Source: Meriones unguiculatus
Lineage: Eukaryota > Chordata > Mammalia > Rodentia > Muridae
Length of the DNA: 64,000 nucleotides
Assembly: GCF_030254825.1 (NCBI RefSeq)
Contig: NC_083350.1
Location: 90,750,024-90,814,023 of the forward strand
Reading direction: 5' to 3'
Under the pieces are notes generated by a model. It worked only from the letters and a program-made list of their open reading frames with translations. It made no database searches and had not been told where the DNA came from. Of the stretch, positions 34,268 through 45,533 are shown one piece after another (the stretch's first letter is position 1; the number at the start of each line of letters is the position of its first letter). Position numbers and translations under genes: made by a program.

Positions 34268-35475
34268 GAAAATCACAATCTTTTTCTTTTTTTTAGATTC
34301 TCGGCTCCTTTATTGGGCTTTATCTTTGAGCAATAAGTTATTTCTTATTTGATTCTAATTTTTTTATTATTAATTACACTTTATTCATTTTGTATTCCCT
34401 TATAAGCCCCTCCCTCCTCCCCTCCCAGTCCCATCTTTCCTCCCCTTTCTGCATGCAGGCCCCTCCCCAAGTCCACTGATAGTGGAGGTCTTCCTCTCCT
34501 TCTTTCTGATCTTAAACAATCAGTTCTCATCAGAAGTGGCTGCATTGTCTCCTTCTGTGGCCTGGTAAGGTTGCTCCCCCCTCAGGAGGAGGTGATCAAA
34601 GAGCAGGCCAATCAGTTCATGTCAGAGGCAGTCCCTCTTCCCATTACTATGTAACCCACTTGGGCACTGAACTGCCATGGGCTACATCTGTGCAGGGGTT
34701 CTAGGTTATCTCTATGAATAGTTCTTGGTTGGAATATGAGTCTCTGCGAAGTTCCCTGTGTTCAAATTTTCTTGTTCTGTTGCTCTCCTTGTGGAGTTCC
34801 TGTCCTCTCCAGCTCTTGCTATTTCCCACTTTTTACATAAAATTCCATTCACTCTGCCCAACAGTTGGCCATCAGGTTCAGCATCTGCTTTGATAGTCTG
34901 AAGGGCAGAGGCTTTACAGAGGCCCTCTGTAGCAGGTTCCTAGGTTGTTTCCTGTTTTCTTCTTCTTCTGATGTCCATCCTCTTTGCCTTTCAGGATGGG
35001 GATTGAACATTTTAGTTAGGGTCCTCTCTTTTGCTTAGTTTGTTTAGATGTACCGATTTTAGTGGGTTTATCCTATGTTGTATGTTTATATGAGTGAGTA
35101 TATACCATGTGTGTCTTTTTGCTTCTGGGACAACTCACTCAGAATGATCCTTTCCAGGTCCTGCCATTTACCTGCAAATTTCATGATTTCCTTATTTTTC
35201 ATTGCTGAGTAATGCTTCATTGTGTAGATGTACCAAAATTTCTGCATCCATTTTTCAGTTGAGGGGAATCTGGGCTGTTTTCAGCTTCTGGCTATTACAA
35301 ATAAAGCTGCTACAAAACATGGTTGAGCAAATGTCCTTTTTGTGTACTTGAGCCTCTTTTGGATATATGCCTAGGAGTGGTATGGCTGGATCTTGAGGAA
35401 GCACTATTCATAGTTGTCTGAGAAAGCGCCATATTGATTTCCAGAATGGTTGTACAAGTTGAAAAGCACAATCTT
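34268..35475 (-). mobile_element. LINE-1 with 3' transduction
   Basis: A minus-strand 5'-truncated L1 (3' UTR and the end of ORF2, 34356-35460). To its left is a 60-base non-L1 segment (34295-34355), then a T-rich run (34281-34294). TSDs of 15 bp with one mismatch: 'gaaaatcacaatctt' at 34268-34282 and 'gaaaagcacaatctt' at 35461-35475. On the minus strand the extra segment carries AATAAA (34309-34314) about 15 bases before the tail. ORF2 here has only decayed frames. Confidence 0.85.
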
Positions 35476-36087
35476 AAAACCTTTATATTGACTCTATATA
35501 CAAGTGGGTCAGGTGTGAACTTGATAAATAGAAACAGAAGATTTTCTTCAGGAATTTAGTTTCCCGAACTATGACAGCATTAATGGAGAATCCCTGATCT
35601 GAAGCATTTTTACAATATTTTTCAAATGATATACTCTCTAATTCTAATGATTTTGAACTTACTAATTGTCCATTTTGGACATTCCTCCTATCTCAGGAAT
35701 CAATTATCTACTTTTATTTATTATCTACTTTTATTTATTATCTACTTTTTATTTATTATCTACTTTTATTTTCTCCACCATTGAATGAACAAGATTTCAT
35801 GCAAGGATTATAGTCAATATGTGTTGAATTCCTGAGAGAATTGTTCATGATTGATGCAATTTAGACAGACATCTGAAAGTATTAATATTTCTAACTATGC
35901 TGTATAAATCATTTATAAAATCAGAAAAGGATGAATGAAAAATAATACAAATATGTACATATTAAATGAAATTTGAAACAAAATAAAGGAAATAAAACTG
36001 AAGTCGTATTTAAATGAATGTGATGTTAAGAGAGGTTGACTACACACCTAAATTATTAATCTTATACCAACCTAGTCTCTGAAGTGT
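35476..36087. other. Interval with a small tandem repeat
   Basis: AT-rich with no recognised gene. It contains the tandem repeat annotated at 35704-35772. Confidence 0.5.
35704..35772. repeat. 17-bp tandem repeat, four units
   Basis: The unit 'ttatctacttttattta' is repeated about four times with one-base length variation. Confidence 0.92.
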
Positions 36088-36102
36088 GAATATAATCTAT
36101 TT

Positions 36103-36133
<31 letters not shown>

Positions 36134-37453
36134 TATCAGTTACATTTTATTAACTCTGTATCCCAGCCATGTCCCGATCCCTCATTCCCTCCCAGTCCCT
36201 CCCTCCCTCCCTCATCTCCATCGTGCCCCTTTCCAAGTCCACTGATAGGGGGGACCTCCTCCCCATTCATCTGATCCTGTTTTATCAGGTATCTTCAGGA
36301 CTGGCTGCAAAGCCCTCCTCTGTGGCCTAACAGGACTGCTCCTCCCTTCGGGGGTGGGGAGACCAAAGAGCCAGTCATTGAGTTCCTGTTAGAAATAGTC
36401 CCTGTTCCCCTCACTTTGGGAAACCAATTGGTTACTGAGCTACCACAGGCTACATCTGAGTGGAGGTTCTAGGTTATATCCATACATGGTCCTTGGTTGA
36501 ATGTCAGTCTCAGAAAAGACCCTGTGCCCAGATATATTTGGTCCTTGTGGAGCTCCTATCCTTTCCCCATCAGACTAACTCCCCTTCTTTCTTATGATTC
36601 CCTGTACTCTGCCAAAGGTTTGGTCATGAGTCTTTGCTTTGAAAACACTGCTAGTTAGAGTCTTTCAGATGCGCTCAGTAGACTCCTGTCATACGTTCAA
36701 TGCACATCCCATCTGTCTTTCTAAATGAGGATTGATCATCTTACCCCATGTCCACTCAATTGATTATCTTTTTTAGGTGTATAGATTTCATTATGTTTAT
36801 CATATCTTATAGATCTATATAAGTGAGTATATCCCATGTTTGTCTTTCTCCTTCTGGGATATTTCACTCAGAATGATCTTTTCTAGATCCCACCATTTGC
36901 CTGCAAATTTCATGATTTCCTCCTTTTTGATTGCTGAGTAGTATTCCATTGTATAAAAATACCACAATTTCTGTACCCATTCCAGCGTTGATGGACATCT
37001 GGGTTGTTTCCAGGTTCTGGCTATTACAAATAGAGCTGCTATAAAGATGATTGAGCAAGTGTCCTTTTTGTGTACTTGAACAAACTTTGGGTATATACCT
37101 AGCAGTGGTATAGCTGGGTCTGGAGGAAGCACTATTCCTATTTGTCTTAGAAAGCGCCAGATATCTTTCCAGAGTGGTTGTACCAGTTTACATTCCCACC
37201 AGCAGTGGAGGAGGGTTCCCCTTTCTCCACATCCTCTCCAGCATGTGTTATCGCTTGAGTTTTTCATCTTGGCCATTCTGATGGGTGTAAGGTGATATCT
37301 CAGGGTCGTTTTGATTTGCATTTCCCTGATGGCTAATGAGGATGAGCATTTCTTTAAGTGTTTTTCTGCCATTCGATATTCCTCTGTCGAGAATTCTCTG
37401 TTTAGCTCTGTTCCCCATTTTTTAATTGGATTACTTGGGAATATAATCTATTT
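36088..37453 (-). mobile_element. Young 5'-truncated LINE-1 with perfect 15-bp TSD
   Basis: TSD 'gaatataatctattt' at 36088-36102 and 37439-37453. The tail is a patterned (TTTA)n run on the plus strand. The full 3' UTR and the last part of ORF2 are present, and the 185-codon frame 37372-36815 is open to the natural stop, with C-W-R-G-C, H-C-W-W-E-C and M-E-Y-Y-S-A-I-K. It closely matches the 3' end of the L1 at 23920-31080, so both belong to the same young subfamily. It is truncated and immobile. Confidence 0.95.
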
Positions 37454-37547
37454 AAATATTAATTTAAATGTCAGCTTTGGAATAAGAGACTAAATTAACA
37501 AAATATAGCAATAAAAAGGTTAAATGTTTGCAATTAAACTCCACTTT

Positions 37548-37726
37548 TGGATATAGGCTGGCTGAAGATGTCTAAAATTCTGTAGGCTGCTGATTTGTCC
37601 CATTAACAGTATCCTTTGACAGTAGCTTTTCAGCTTCATGGGTACCATTTATTACCTGTTGATCTTAATGTCTGAGCTGTTGGAGATCTGTTCAGGAAGT
37701 TGTCTCCTATGCCAATGAGTTCAGTG
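37548..37726 (-). mobile_element. Old LINE-1 (L1-A), segment 1
   Basis: Diverged ORF2 sequence on the minus strand, truncated on its 3' side near 37548. It is interrupted by env retrocopy 3 and resumes at 39220. Confidence 0.8.
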
Positions 37727-38258
37727 CTATTCTCCACTTTTTTTTTTTCAATGCAGTTTATTCAGGAACCTTGAACAATCCTCGGACCCTGGGGAAAGCC
37801 AGCCCACAGCTTAAATAGCCTCTGGGTAGCCAACCCCAGCATGCCACGTGGGCAATGCAGATAGGTCCACATACATGAAAGCAAGCCAGATCCTCAGCCT
37901 TAGCCAAATGTGGAGTTGTTTGTGACAGAGAGCACTCACCGTTGGGAAGGTGGAAGGCAGAAACCAGCTCCATCTTTAAGGCGCAGCATTCCGCAGCTCT
38001 CTACAGTTCCCCCTTTTTGTTTTAGATGCATCAGGCAAGAGTAGAGGTCTGATCTCTGATATTAGAAATAAATTGGGACTTTGTACCAATGTTCATTTAG
38101 GTGTCATCCACCCAAAGAGCATCAGACCCGTCCGATACCTTTTTCTCAGAGGCGGGACATGGGGCATCAACCCACATGCAATCAGACTTGCTCTTCTCTG
38201 GGTCAAAAGCGGCTGACCCTGAGTGCAGTGCTTAGCCTCGCATCCTGAGCGTAACATT

Positions 38259-38642
38259 TTAGCTTTTTATGGTAGCCAACCATGCTTGGGGAGACTGTCC
38301 TGCTTCAATGGCTGTAAAGGCCTGAATGGTCATGGCTGCATTACACTGTTGTGAGACTCTAATCTTGCATATATACCACAGGCAAACCAAGGAGACCAAC
38401 ACCAGAAGGCCTGCTAACGCTCCCATGCCCGCCCATTCCTTCAGATGATTCATGGCTGTAGAAATCCATGATGGTAATCCTGTGGCTAGTCCTGGGTCCA
38501 CTCTGGTAGAATTTACCGTGACAATGGCCACTCTCAGCTGCTCCATCGTAGTATCGAATTCTCCAGTCCAATTACCTAAAATATAGCTAGACAATTGTTT
38601 AGACAGATTTGCAGCACAGGGAAAATTCTCAGGATGTTCCAA
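38259..38642 (-). pseudogene. ERV env transmembrane C-terminal fragment
   Basis: A 127-codon minus-strand frame. The first residues cross the inversion junction and are not native. From about residue 5 it reads the end of the TM ectodomain, a membrane span near residues 70-88 and the cytoplasmic tail to the natural stop. It is the best preserved of the three copies at this end. It is separated from the upstream env part by the inversion. Confidence 0.82.
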
Positions 38643-39140
38643 CGAGGGGGTTAAGGGTTCTCATAATATTTCCTATAAGCCCACACCTGTTTGTTTATAT
38701 CCCCCATTTTTATTCATTATTAGCCAGATAGAGCCAAGTATTTGCGATAATGATACTTGCTTTTTTGCCCAATGCTGGAATGCTAGTAAATTTACTAGCT
38801 AGTTACTCGCATGCCTCGCTGGGTGCCTGTGCCGGTTGATGCCCCTCACGCTATGACTCTCTTCAGACAGAAAAGGGATCTTGGAACTACAGCCGCCATT
38901 GTTACTGCCATCTCATTGGCAGCTGTTGGAGCTACCACCGCAGCATTAGCCATGAGTCATACTGTGCAGACTGCTCAGACCCTGAATAACCTTTTAGCCA
39001 ATGTAGCTCATGCCTTAGATGTACAAAAAGGAATTAATGCTCAACTAAAAGGAGGTTTGATGATGTTCAATCAGAGGATTGACCTTCTGCAGGAGCAAAT
39101 TGATACCCTATGGCAAATCGCTCAACTTGGCTGTCAATGA
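38640..39140 (+). pseudogene. ERV env surface-transmembrane junction fragment (inverted)
   Basis: A plus-strand piece of the same envelope gene. About 38640-38800 reads as the C-terminal part of the surface subunit, with several cysteines. A one-base frame change near 38800 separates it from the open frame 38811-39140. That frame has the furin-type R-Q-K-R at its residues 19-22, followed by an alanine/threonine-rich hydrophobic fusion-peptide-like stretch and a heptad-like helix. It ends early at a stop (39138). It is a class II, betaretrovirus-like architecture judged by layout, not by search. Confidence 0.75.
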
Positions 39141-39219
39141 AAGTATGCTGGACTTCGAGTCACTAGCATACAACATGAGAATTTTCCCTGTGCTGCAAAT
39201 CTGTCTATTCTCCACTTTT

Positions 39220-40805
39220 ATCATTTATTAGATTTATGTATCTGATTTTAGGTTGAGAGATTTGATACACTTGGATATGAGTTATGTGAAAGATGACAAA
39301 TATGGATCTTTTTGCTTTCTTCTCCAGGCATATATCCAGTTAGACCACCACAATTTGTTTCTTTTTTCTTCCATTATATAGTTTTGGCTTCTTTATCAAA
39401 AATCAAGTATCTGTAGGTATGTAGGTTCATTTCTGGGTCTTCTATTTGATTGATCCATCAGTCTGTTTCTATGCCAGTACCCTGCCATTTTTATTACTGT
39501 TGTTCTATAGAACAGCTTGAGATTAGGGATAGAGGTACCTCCAGAAGATTTTTTATTGTAAAGGAAAGTTTTAGCTATTCTGGGGTTTTTGTCTTTCCAT
39601 ATTATGTTGAGAATTGTTCTTTCAAGACTTGTAAAGAATTGTTTTGGAATTTTAACAGGAGTTGCATTTGAATCTGTAACTTGTTTTTGGTAGGATGGCC
39701 ATTTTTACTAAGTTAATGCTACAGATCCGCAAGCATGGGAGATTTTTTCATCTTCTGATATCTTCTTCAATATTTTTCTTCAAAGACTTAAAGTATTTAC
39801 ATTCTTGGATAGAGTTACACCAAGGTACTCTATGTTATTTTGGCTATTTTGAAAGGTGATGTTTCCTTAATTTAATTATCAGCACATTTGTCTTTTATAT
39901 ACATGACGGTTACTAGTTGTTTTTTGTTTTGTTTTGTTTTGTTTTGTTGAGTTAATTTTGTATCCAGCAACTGAAAGTGTTATCAGCTATAGGAGTTCTC
40001 TGGTAGAATTTTGGGGGTCATTCATGCATACTAGCATATCATCTGTGGATAGTGATACTTTGACTTCTTCCTTTCTGATTTTTATCCCCGTCTTATTGCT
40101 CTAGCTAGGACTTCCAGGAATATGTTGAATAGATATGGAGAGAGTGGGCAGCCTGGCCTTTTCCCTGATTTCAGTGGGTTTGATTTACGTTTCTCTCTGT
40201 TTAGTTCAATGTTGCCTGTAGGCTTGCTGTATATTGCCTTTCTTATGTTTAGGTATGTGCCTTGTATGCATGATCTCTCCAAAACTTTAAACATAAATGG
40301 TTGTTGGATTTTGTTAAATGCTTTTTAGTCATATAAGGAGATGATCATGTGTTTTGTTTTGTTTTTGTTTTTTTCTTTCTTTTTTTTTTTTTGGTGGATT
40401 GCCTTGTTGAATTTTCATATGTTGAATTAAGCCTGAATTACATTGATATGTTCTTGGATTTGGTTTGTGAGTATTTTTGGTCTGAAATTTCTTTTTGGTC
40501 TGAAATTCTTTTACTTTGTTGGGTTTTTGTGCCATTTAGTTATCAAGGTGATTGTAGCCTCATAATGAAGTTGTTAATGTTCCTTCTATTTCTATTTTTG
40601 GAATAGTTTAAAGATTATTAGTATTAACTCTTCTTTGAGGTCTGGAAGAATTTTGTACTGAAACCGTCTGTCCCTGGGGTTTTTTTGGTGGGAGACTTTG
40701 ATGACTGCTTCTATTTCCTTAAGGGATATAGGGCTATTTAATTTATTTACCTGATCTTGATTCAGCTTTGGTAAATGGTATATACCACGAAAATTGTCTG
40801 TTTCA
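39220..40805 (-). mobile_element. Old LINE-1 (L1-A), segment 2
   Basis: Diverged minus-strand ORF2 from the region after the RT back through it. The RT region with 'G-C-P-L-S-P-Y-L-F-N' is readable in frame 40294-40082. It breaks off at 40805, where L1-B sequence begins. About 390 bases of its content recur in L1-B at 40811-41200. Confidence 0.85.
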
Positions 40806-40943
40806 TTTAGATTTTGTGTTCTTGGATTCAGTTTGCAAGTATTTTATTGAGTATTTTTGCACAATGTTCATTACAGAGATAGGTCTGAAGTTCTCTTTTT
40901 TATTGGGTCTTGGTGTGGTTTAGGTATCAAGGTAACTATGGCT

Positions 40944-42450
40944 TCATAGAATGAATTTGGTAATGTTCCTTCTGTTTCTATTTTGTGGAATAGCTTGAAG
41001 AGAATTGGAGTTAGCACTTCTTTGAAGGTCTGGTAGAATTCTGCACTGAATCCATCTGGCCCAGGACTTTTTTTGGAAGGGAGACTGTTGATGACTGCTT
41101 TTTTTTTCCTTGGGGGATATAGGTCTATTCAATCTTTCTACCTGAGCTTGAATTAATTTTGATAGATGGAATCTATCTAGAAAATTGTCCATTTCTTTTA
41201 GATTTTCAAATTTTGTGGCATATATGCTTTTGTAGTATTGCCTAATAATTGTTTGGATTTCCTCAGTATCTGTAGTTATGTTCCCCTTTTCATTTCTGAT
41301 TTTGCTGATTTGGATAGTTTCTCTCTGCCATTTAGTTTGTTTGGCTAAGGTTTGTCTATCTTGTTGATTTTTTCAAAGAACCAGCTCTTGGTTTCATTGA
41401 TTCTTTGAATAGTGTTATTTGTTTCTAGTTGATTGATTTCTGCCCTGATTTTGATTATTTTCAGCCGTCTGCTCTTCTTGGGTGGATTTGCTTCTTTTTT
41501 CTCTCGGGTTTTCAGTTGGGCCATTAAGTTGCTTGTATGATATGTCACAAGTTTTTTCTTGAAGGCATTTAGTGCTATGAATTTTCCTCTGAGCACTGCT
41601 TTCATTGTGTCCCATAAATTAGGGTATGTTTTACCTTCATTTTCATTGAATTCTAGGAAATCTTTAATTTCTGTCTTTATTTCTTCCTTAATCTAGCTTT
41701 CACTGAGCAGCAAGTTTTTCAGTTTCCATGTGCTTGTAGGGTTTTTTTCTAATTCCATTGTTGTTGATGTCCAGCTTTATTTCATGGTTGTCAGATAGAA
41801 TACAGGGGATTATTTCAATGTTCTTGTATCTGTTGAGGCTTGCTTTGTGACCAACTATATGATCTATTTTGGAGAAGGTTCCATGAGGTGCTGAAAAGAA
41901 GATATACTCTTTTGCATTTGGGTGGAAAGTTCTGTAGATGTCTATTAGGGCCATTTGATTTAGAACCTCTGTAAGTGCCTTTATTTCCTTATTAGGTTTC
42001 TGTCTCAATGATCTGTCCCTTGGTGAAAGTGGGGTGTTGAAGTCTCCCACTATCAAGGTGTTGGGATTGATGTGTGATTTAAGTTTTAGTAATGTTTCAT
42101 TTATGAATGTAGGCACTCTTGTATTTGGGGCATAAATGTTCAGAACTGTGATGTCCTCTTGGTGGATTTTTCCTTTGATGAGAATGTAGTTTCCCTCCTC
42201 ATATTTTCTGATTAATTTTCATTGAAAGTCTATTTTATTAGATATTAGGATAGCTACCCCAGCTTGTTTTCTGGATCCGTTTGCTTGAAAGAAATTTTTC
42301 CAGCCCTTTACTCTGAGGTAGTGTTTATCTTTGTTGCAGAGGTGCATTTCTTGGATTCAGCAGAATGTTGGATCCTGTTTCTGCAACCATTCTGATAGAC
42401 TGTGTCTTTTTATTGGTGAGTTGAGACCATTGATAATAGTGACAAATAAA
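40944..42450 (-). pseudogene. LINE-1 ORF2 of L1-B, broken and truncated
   Basis: The endonuclease frame 42116-41700 keeps G-D-F-N but reads S-D-N-H where the family has S-D-H, so a catalytic histidine position is altered. The frame 41605-41345 is the linker region, and 41192-40944 is the start of the RT with a frameshift at S-P-G-P-D. The RT active site and everything after it are missing. Confidence 0.85.
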
Positions 42451-42527
42451 TGTTAGTTTCTTTTGTATTGGAGTTGGTGGTCTTACTGTGTTTCATTGCT
42501 TGTTTTCTTTTCATTTTTGTTAGGATA

Positions 42528-43740
42528 TTATCTGTGTGCCATGTTTTCTTGGGTGAAGTTGTTTTCATTGGATTGGATATTTTCTTCTAGTATCTTCTGT
42601 AGGGTTGGTTTGCTGTGTAGATATTGCATAAATTTAGTTTTGTCATGGAATATTTTGTTTTCTCCATCTATGTTGATTGAAAGCTTTGCAGGGTATAGTA
42701 GTCTGGGTTGACATTTGTGATCTCTTAGAGTCTCCATGACACTTGCCCAGGCCCTTCTGCCTTTCATAGTTTCTGATGAGAAGTCCGGTGTGATTCTGAT
42801 AGGTCTACCTTCATATGTTACTTGGCCTTTTTCCCTTGCTGCTTTTAATATCTTTTCTTTGTTCTGTAGATTTAGTGTTTTGACTATAATGTGACATGAT
42901 GTGTTTCTTTTCTAGTCTAGTCTATTTAATGTTCTGTAGGCCTCTTGTATATTTATGGACATCTCTTTCTTTAAGTTGGGAAAGTTTTCTTCTATGATTT
43001 TCTTGAAAATATTTTCTGGATCTTGGAGCCTGGAGTCTTCCTTTTCATCAATTCCTATTATTCTTAGATTTCATCTTTTCATGGCGTCCTTGATTTCTTG
43101 GATATTTTGTGTTTGAGACTTTTCTGATTTTACTTTTTCTTTAAGAGAAGTATCAATTTCTGCAAGTGTATCTTCAGCTCCAGATATTGTCTCTTCCATC
43201 TCTTGTATTCTGTTGGTGATGCTTACCTTTGTGGTTCCCGATCTTTTCTCCAAGTTCTCCAGTTCAAGGGTTTTCTCAGTTGTGTTTTCTTTATTGAATC
43301 TAATTCTTTCATGCCTTGCACCATTTCCTTCATCTGTTTTAATGTGGATTCCTATCTCTCTATGATGCTCTCTATGATTTTGTTCATTTCCTTTCTATAT
43401 GCCACTAATTTTATCTCTACTTGTGCCTCTATTTGTTTGGCTATGTTTGCCTCTGTTTCTTTAAGAATTTTGTCTATTTCTTCTTTCTTTACCTCCAATT
43501 GACTGGCCAACTCTTTGAAAGATTTGTTCATTTCCTCTTTAACTGACTGAATTTGCATGGTTATTGTTCTGAGAGCGTTGTTTCCTCTTTATGAGCCTCA
43601 AATAGTTGGGTGAGCATAGATTTAAAGTCATTTTCTTGTGCTTCTGATGAATTGGAGTATCCATCAATTTTGGGGGTTGTTGGTGAAGTCATGATATCCT
43701 GATTTATGTAGGAAATGTTCTTTTGCCTATCCCTGGCCAT
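42528..43740 (-). pseudogene. LINE-1 ORF1 of L1-B, broken
   Basis: The start M-A-R-D-R-Q-K is at 43740. Frame pieces are at 43767-43561, 43558-43352 (coiled coil), 43253-43071 and 42767-42528 (C-terminus). Frameshifts or stops separate them, so ORF1p is lost. The C-terminal piece is nearly the same as that of the L1 at 23920-31080. Confidence 0.88.
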
Positions 43741-43879
43741 TGGCTTATCTGACACCTTATCTGACACCTGTTTGTTTTGGGGATCTGCAGTTCAGACTGG
43801 TACTGTCTTTCTCTGGTGTCTGGAGAGTTCTTCAGGAAGCTGAGAGAGGTCCCATGTCCCCAGTAGGTGCTGAGGACTA

Positions 43880-45533
43880 GCTGTACCTGTGGGAGAAATG
43901 GCAAATGGGGCAAATGCAGGTGTATGCATGTGTGTGTGTGTTTGTGTATGTTTGTGTGCGAGTGTGGAAGTGTGTGTGGAAGTGTGTCTCAGGGGACAGA
44001 GTGATAGATAATGTTGAACCCTTGAGTGTGTGGGAGGGGCTCTGCACTGTATATGTAGCAGGAGATAGTGATGGTTGTGGTGCAATTTCTGGCATTAACT
44101 GCCTCAATTGGACCCACAGAGCAGGAGCTTCAATGTCCAAAGTGCCCCTCTGTTTCCCAAAGTGGGTATGTGGATGGGAGGGGTTTGATGCCTGGCTTCT
44201 GTTCACAAAGGACCCTAGATCTGGGGATCTGCAGATTCTCAAGGGTACACTCACTCTCAGGCAGGTCACTTGGCAGGGATGGCGTATCTGGGCTCTCTGC
44301 TCTCTGGTTTGGCCCTGCTTGTTTGATGTGCTCTGTCACCTCAGTGCTGCTGCCACTGCCAGGATAGGAGGTCCCGCTGCAGATGGAGACTGGGATGCCA
44401 GTCCAGATGTTTTCTGGTAAGACCTGGGGGCCCTCCACTGTACTCTCCAAGCCTGGGAGGCCCAGCGCCTTGTGTGCTTAGCTTGTATGGCGGGTCTGCT
44501 TGGCTATGGTGCATATATAGTGTAATATCTGTCACTGAGGAATAGGAAGGGCTGTGCAGTCAATGTCTGAATATCTCTGTGGGGCCAGTAAGTTGGCTAG
44601 CAGACCGGGGACTCTGGGATGATGGTGCTGCGGGTCTGGGCCTGCAGTGCATGGGCCTCGATGTCCCAAATGACCATCTGTTTCCCAAAGTGGGTATGTG
44701 GGTGGGAGGGGACTGATGCCTGGCTTCTATTTTAGAAGGGGCATGGATCTGGGGCTCTGCAGACACACAAGGGCATACTCACTCTCAAGGTGGTCACATC
44801 AGCAGGGATCGGGGTAATCAGGCTCTCTGTTCTCTGGTTTGGCCCTGGTTGGTCTTAAGCTGAGGGCTGATGTGCTCTGCCAGCTCAGGGCTGCTCCACT
44901 GCCAGGTTAGGAAGTCCTACTATATCTGGAGACTGGGTTGCCAGTCCAGATGCTTTCTGGGAACTCCGGGGACTCTCCACTGTGCTCTCCAAGCTTGGGA
45001 GGTCCAGCGCCTGGTGTGCCTAGCTTGTATGGCGTTTTTGTCTGGTTTGGTGAGTATATAACATATTCTTGGTCACTGTGGGGTTGGGCGGGCCATACCA
45101 TCAGTGATCGCAATCCTGTGGAGCCAGTATGGAGGCTAGTAGACTCGGGCCCTGGGTGGATGGTGCTGCCTTGCAGTACCTCTGGCAGTTGCTGCTAAAG
45201 GGCTAGGAGCTCCGCCTCAGCCCCTGCAGACCCCAGGCAGTTAGGTCTGCACTGAGAATCTTGATGAGTCTGCTGTGCCGGTGAGGAGGGAGGTCTGGCA
45301 GAGGGGAGTGCAGGGAGATCAAAGGATTGTTTCTCTCCTTCCCCAAACAAGTCCCCAGGTGACCCCAGACCAAAGTTTTCACCTCATGCGATTATCCCTG
45401 TGGTTTAGAAAGCCTCACCATTGTTTTCCTGGGTTCAGAGGTCCTTCCACTTACCAACTCAGACATTCAGCTCTTCCACAGCTCAGAAGCTGTGTGTGTT
45501 AGTCGCCATCTTGGCTCTGCCCCCCCCCCCCAT
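43880..45533 (-). promoter_or_regulatory. LINE-1 5' UTR of L1-B with tandem duplication
   Basis: Two similar units lie in tandem at about 44100-44570 and 44640-45110. For example, 'cccaaagtgggtatgtgg' is at 44155 and 44683, and 'cttgtatggcg' at 44481 and 45024, giving an offset of about 530-542 bases. The 5' tip carries the YY1-type core (45507-45515, minus). The L1 at 23920 has the same region with most of one unit deleted. Confidence 0.78.

Larger units (their letters stand above)
37727..39219. mobile_element. Retrocopy 3 of the ERV env transcript, with 5' inversion
   Basis: Perfect 15-bp TSD 'ctattctccactttt' (37727-37741 and 39205-39219, partly shared with the T-run). The left part (37749 to about 38630, minus strand) runs from R/U3 through the env C-terminus. 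The right part (about 38631-39204, plus strand) is the upstream env region, inverted. Some 30 bases around 'gagaattttccctgtgctgc' occur in both parts, a junction duplication as seen in twin priming. U5 is absent and a poly(A) follows the AATAAA of R. It is inserted in old L1 ORF2. Confidence 0.88.
40806..45533 (-). mobile_element. Younger LINE-1 (L1-B), 5'-complete, 3'-truncated
   Basis: On the minus strand it begins at 45533 with a run of about 12 G, then 'agccaagatggcgac', the same 5' end as the L1 at 23920. The 5' UTR (to about 43741), ORF1 (43740 to about 42528) and ORF2 as far as the RT follow. It stops at 40806 inside the RT, with no 3' UTR and no tail, abutting L1-A. An L1 insertion normally keeps its 3' end, so this loss is secondary, by deletion or recombination with the host L1. 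Confidence 0.9.

Noticed and set aside
35700..35772. CRISPR-like regular repeats
   Set aside because: Units are contiguous without spacers and the context is mammalian; it is a plain minisatellite.
38811..39140. A functional captured envelope (syncytin-like) gene
   Set aside because: The frame holds only the cleavage site to the mid-ectodomain, is inverted relative to the rest and ends in a premature stop.
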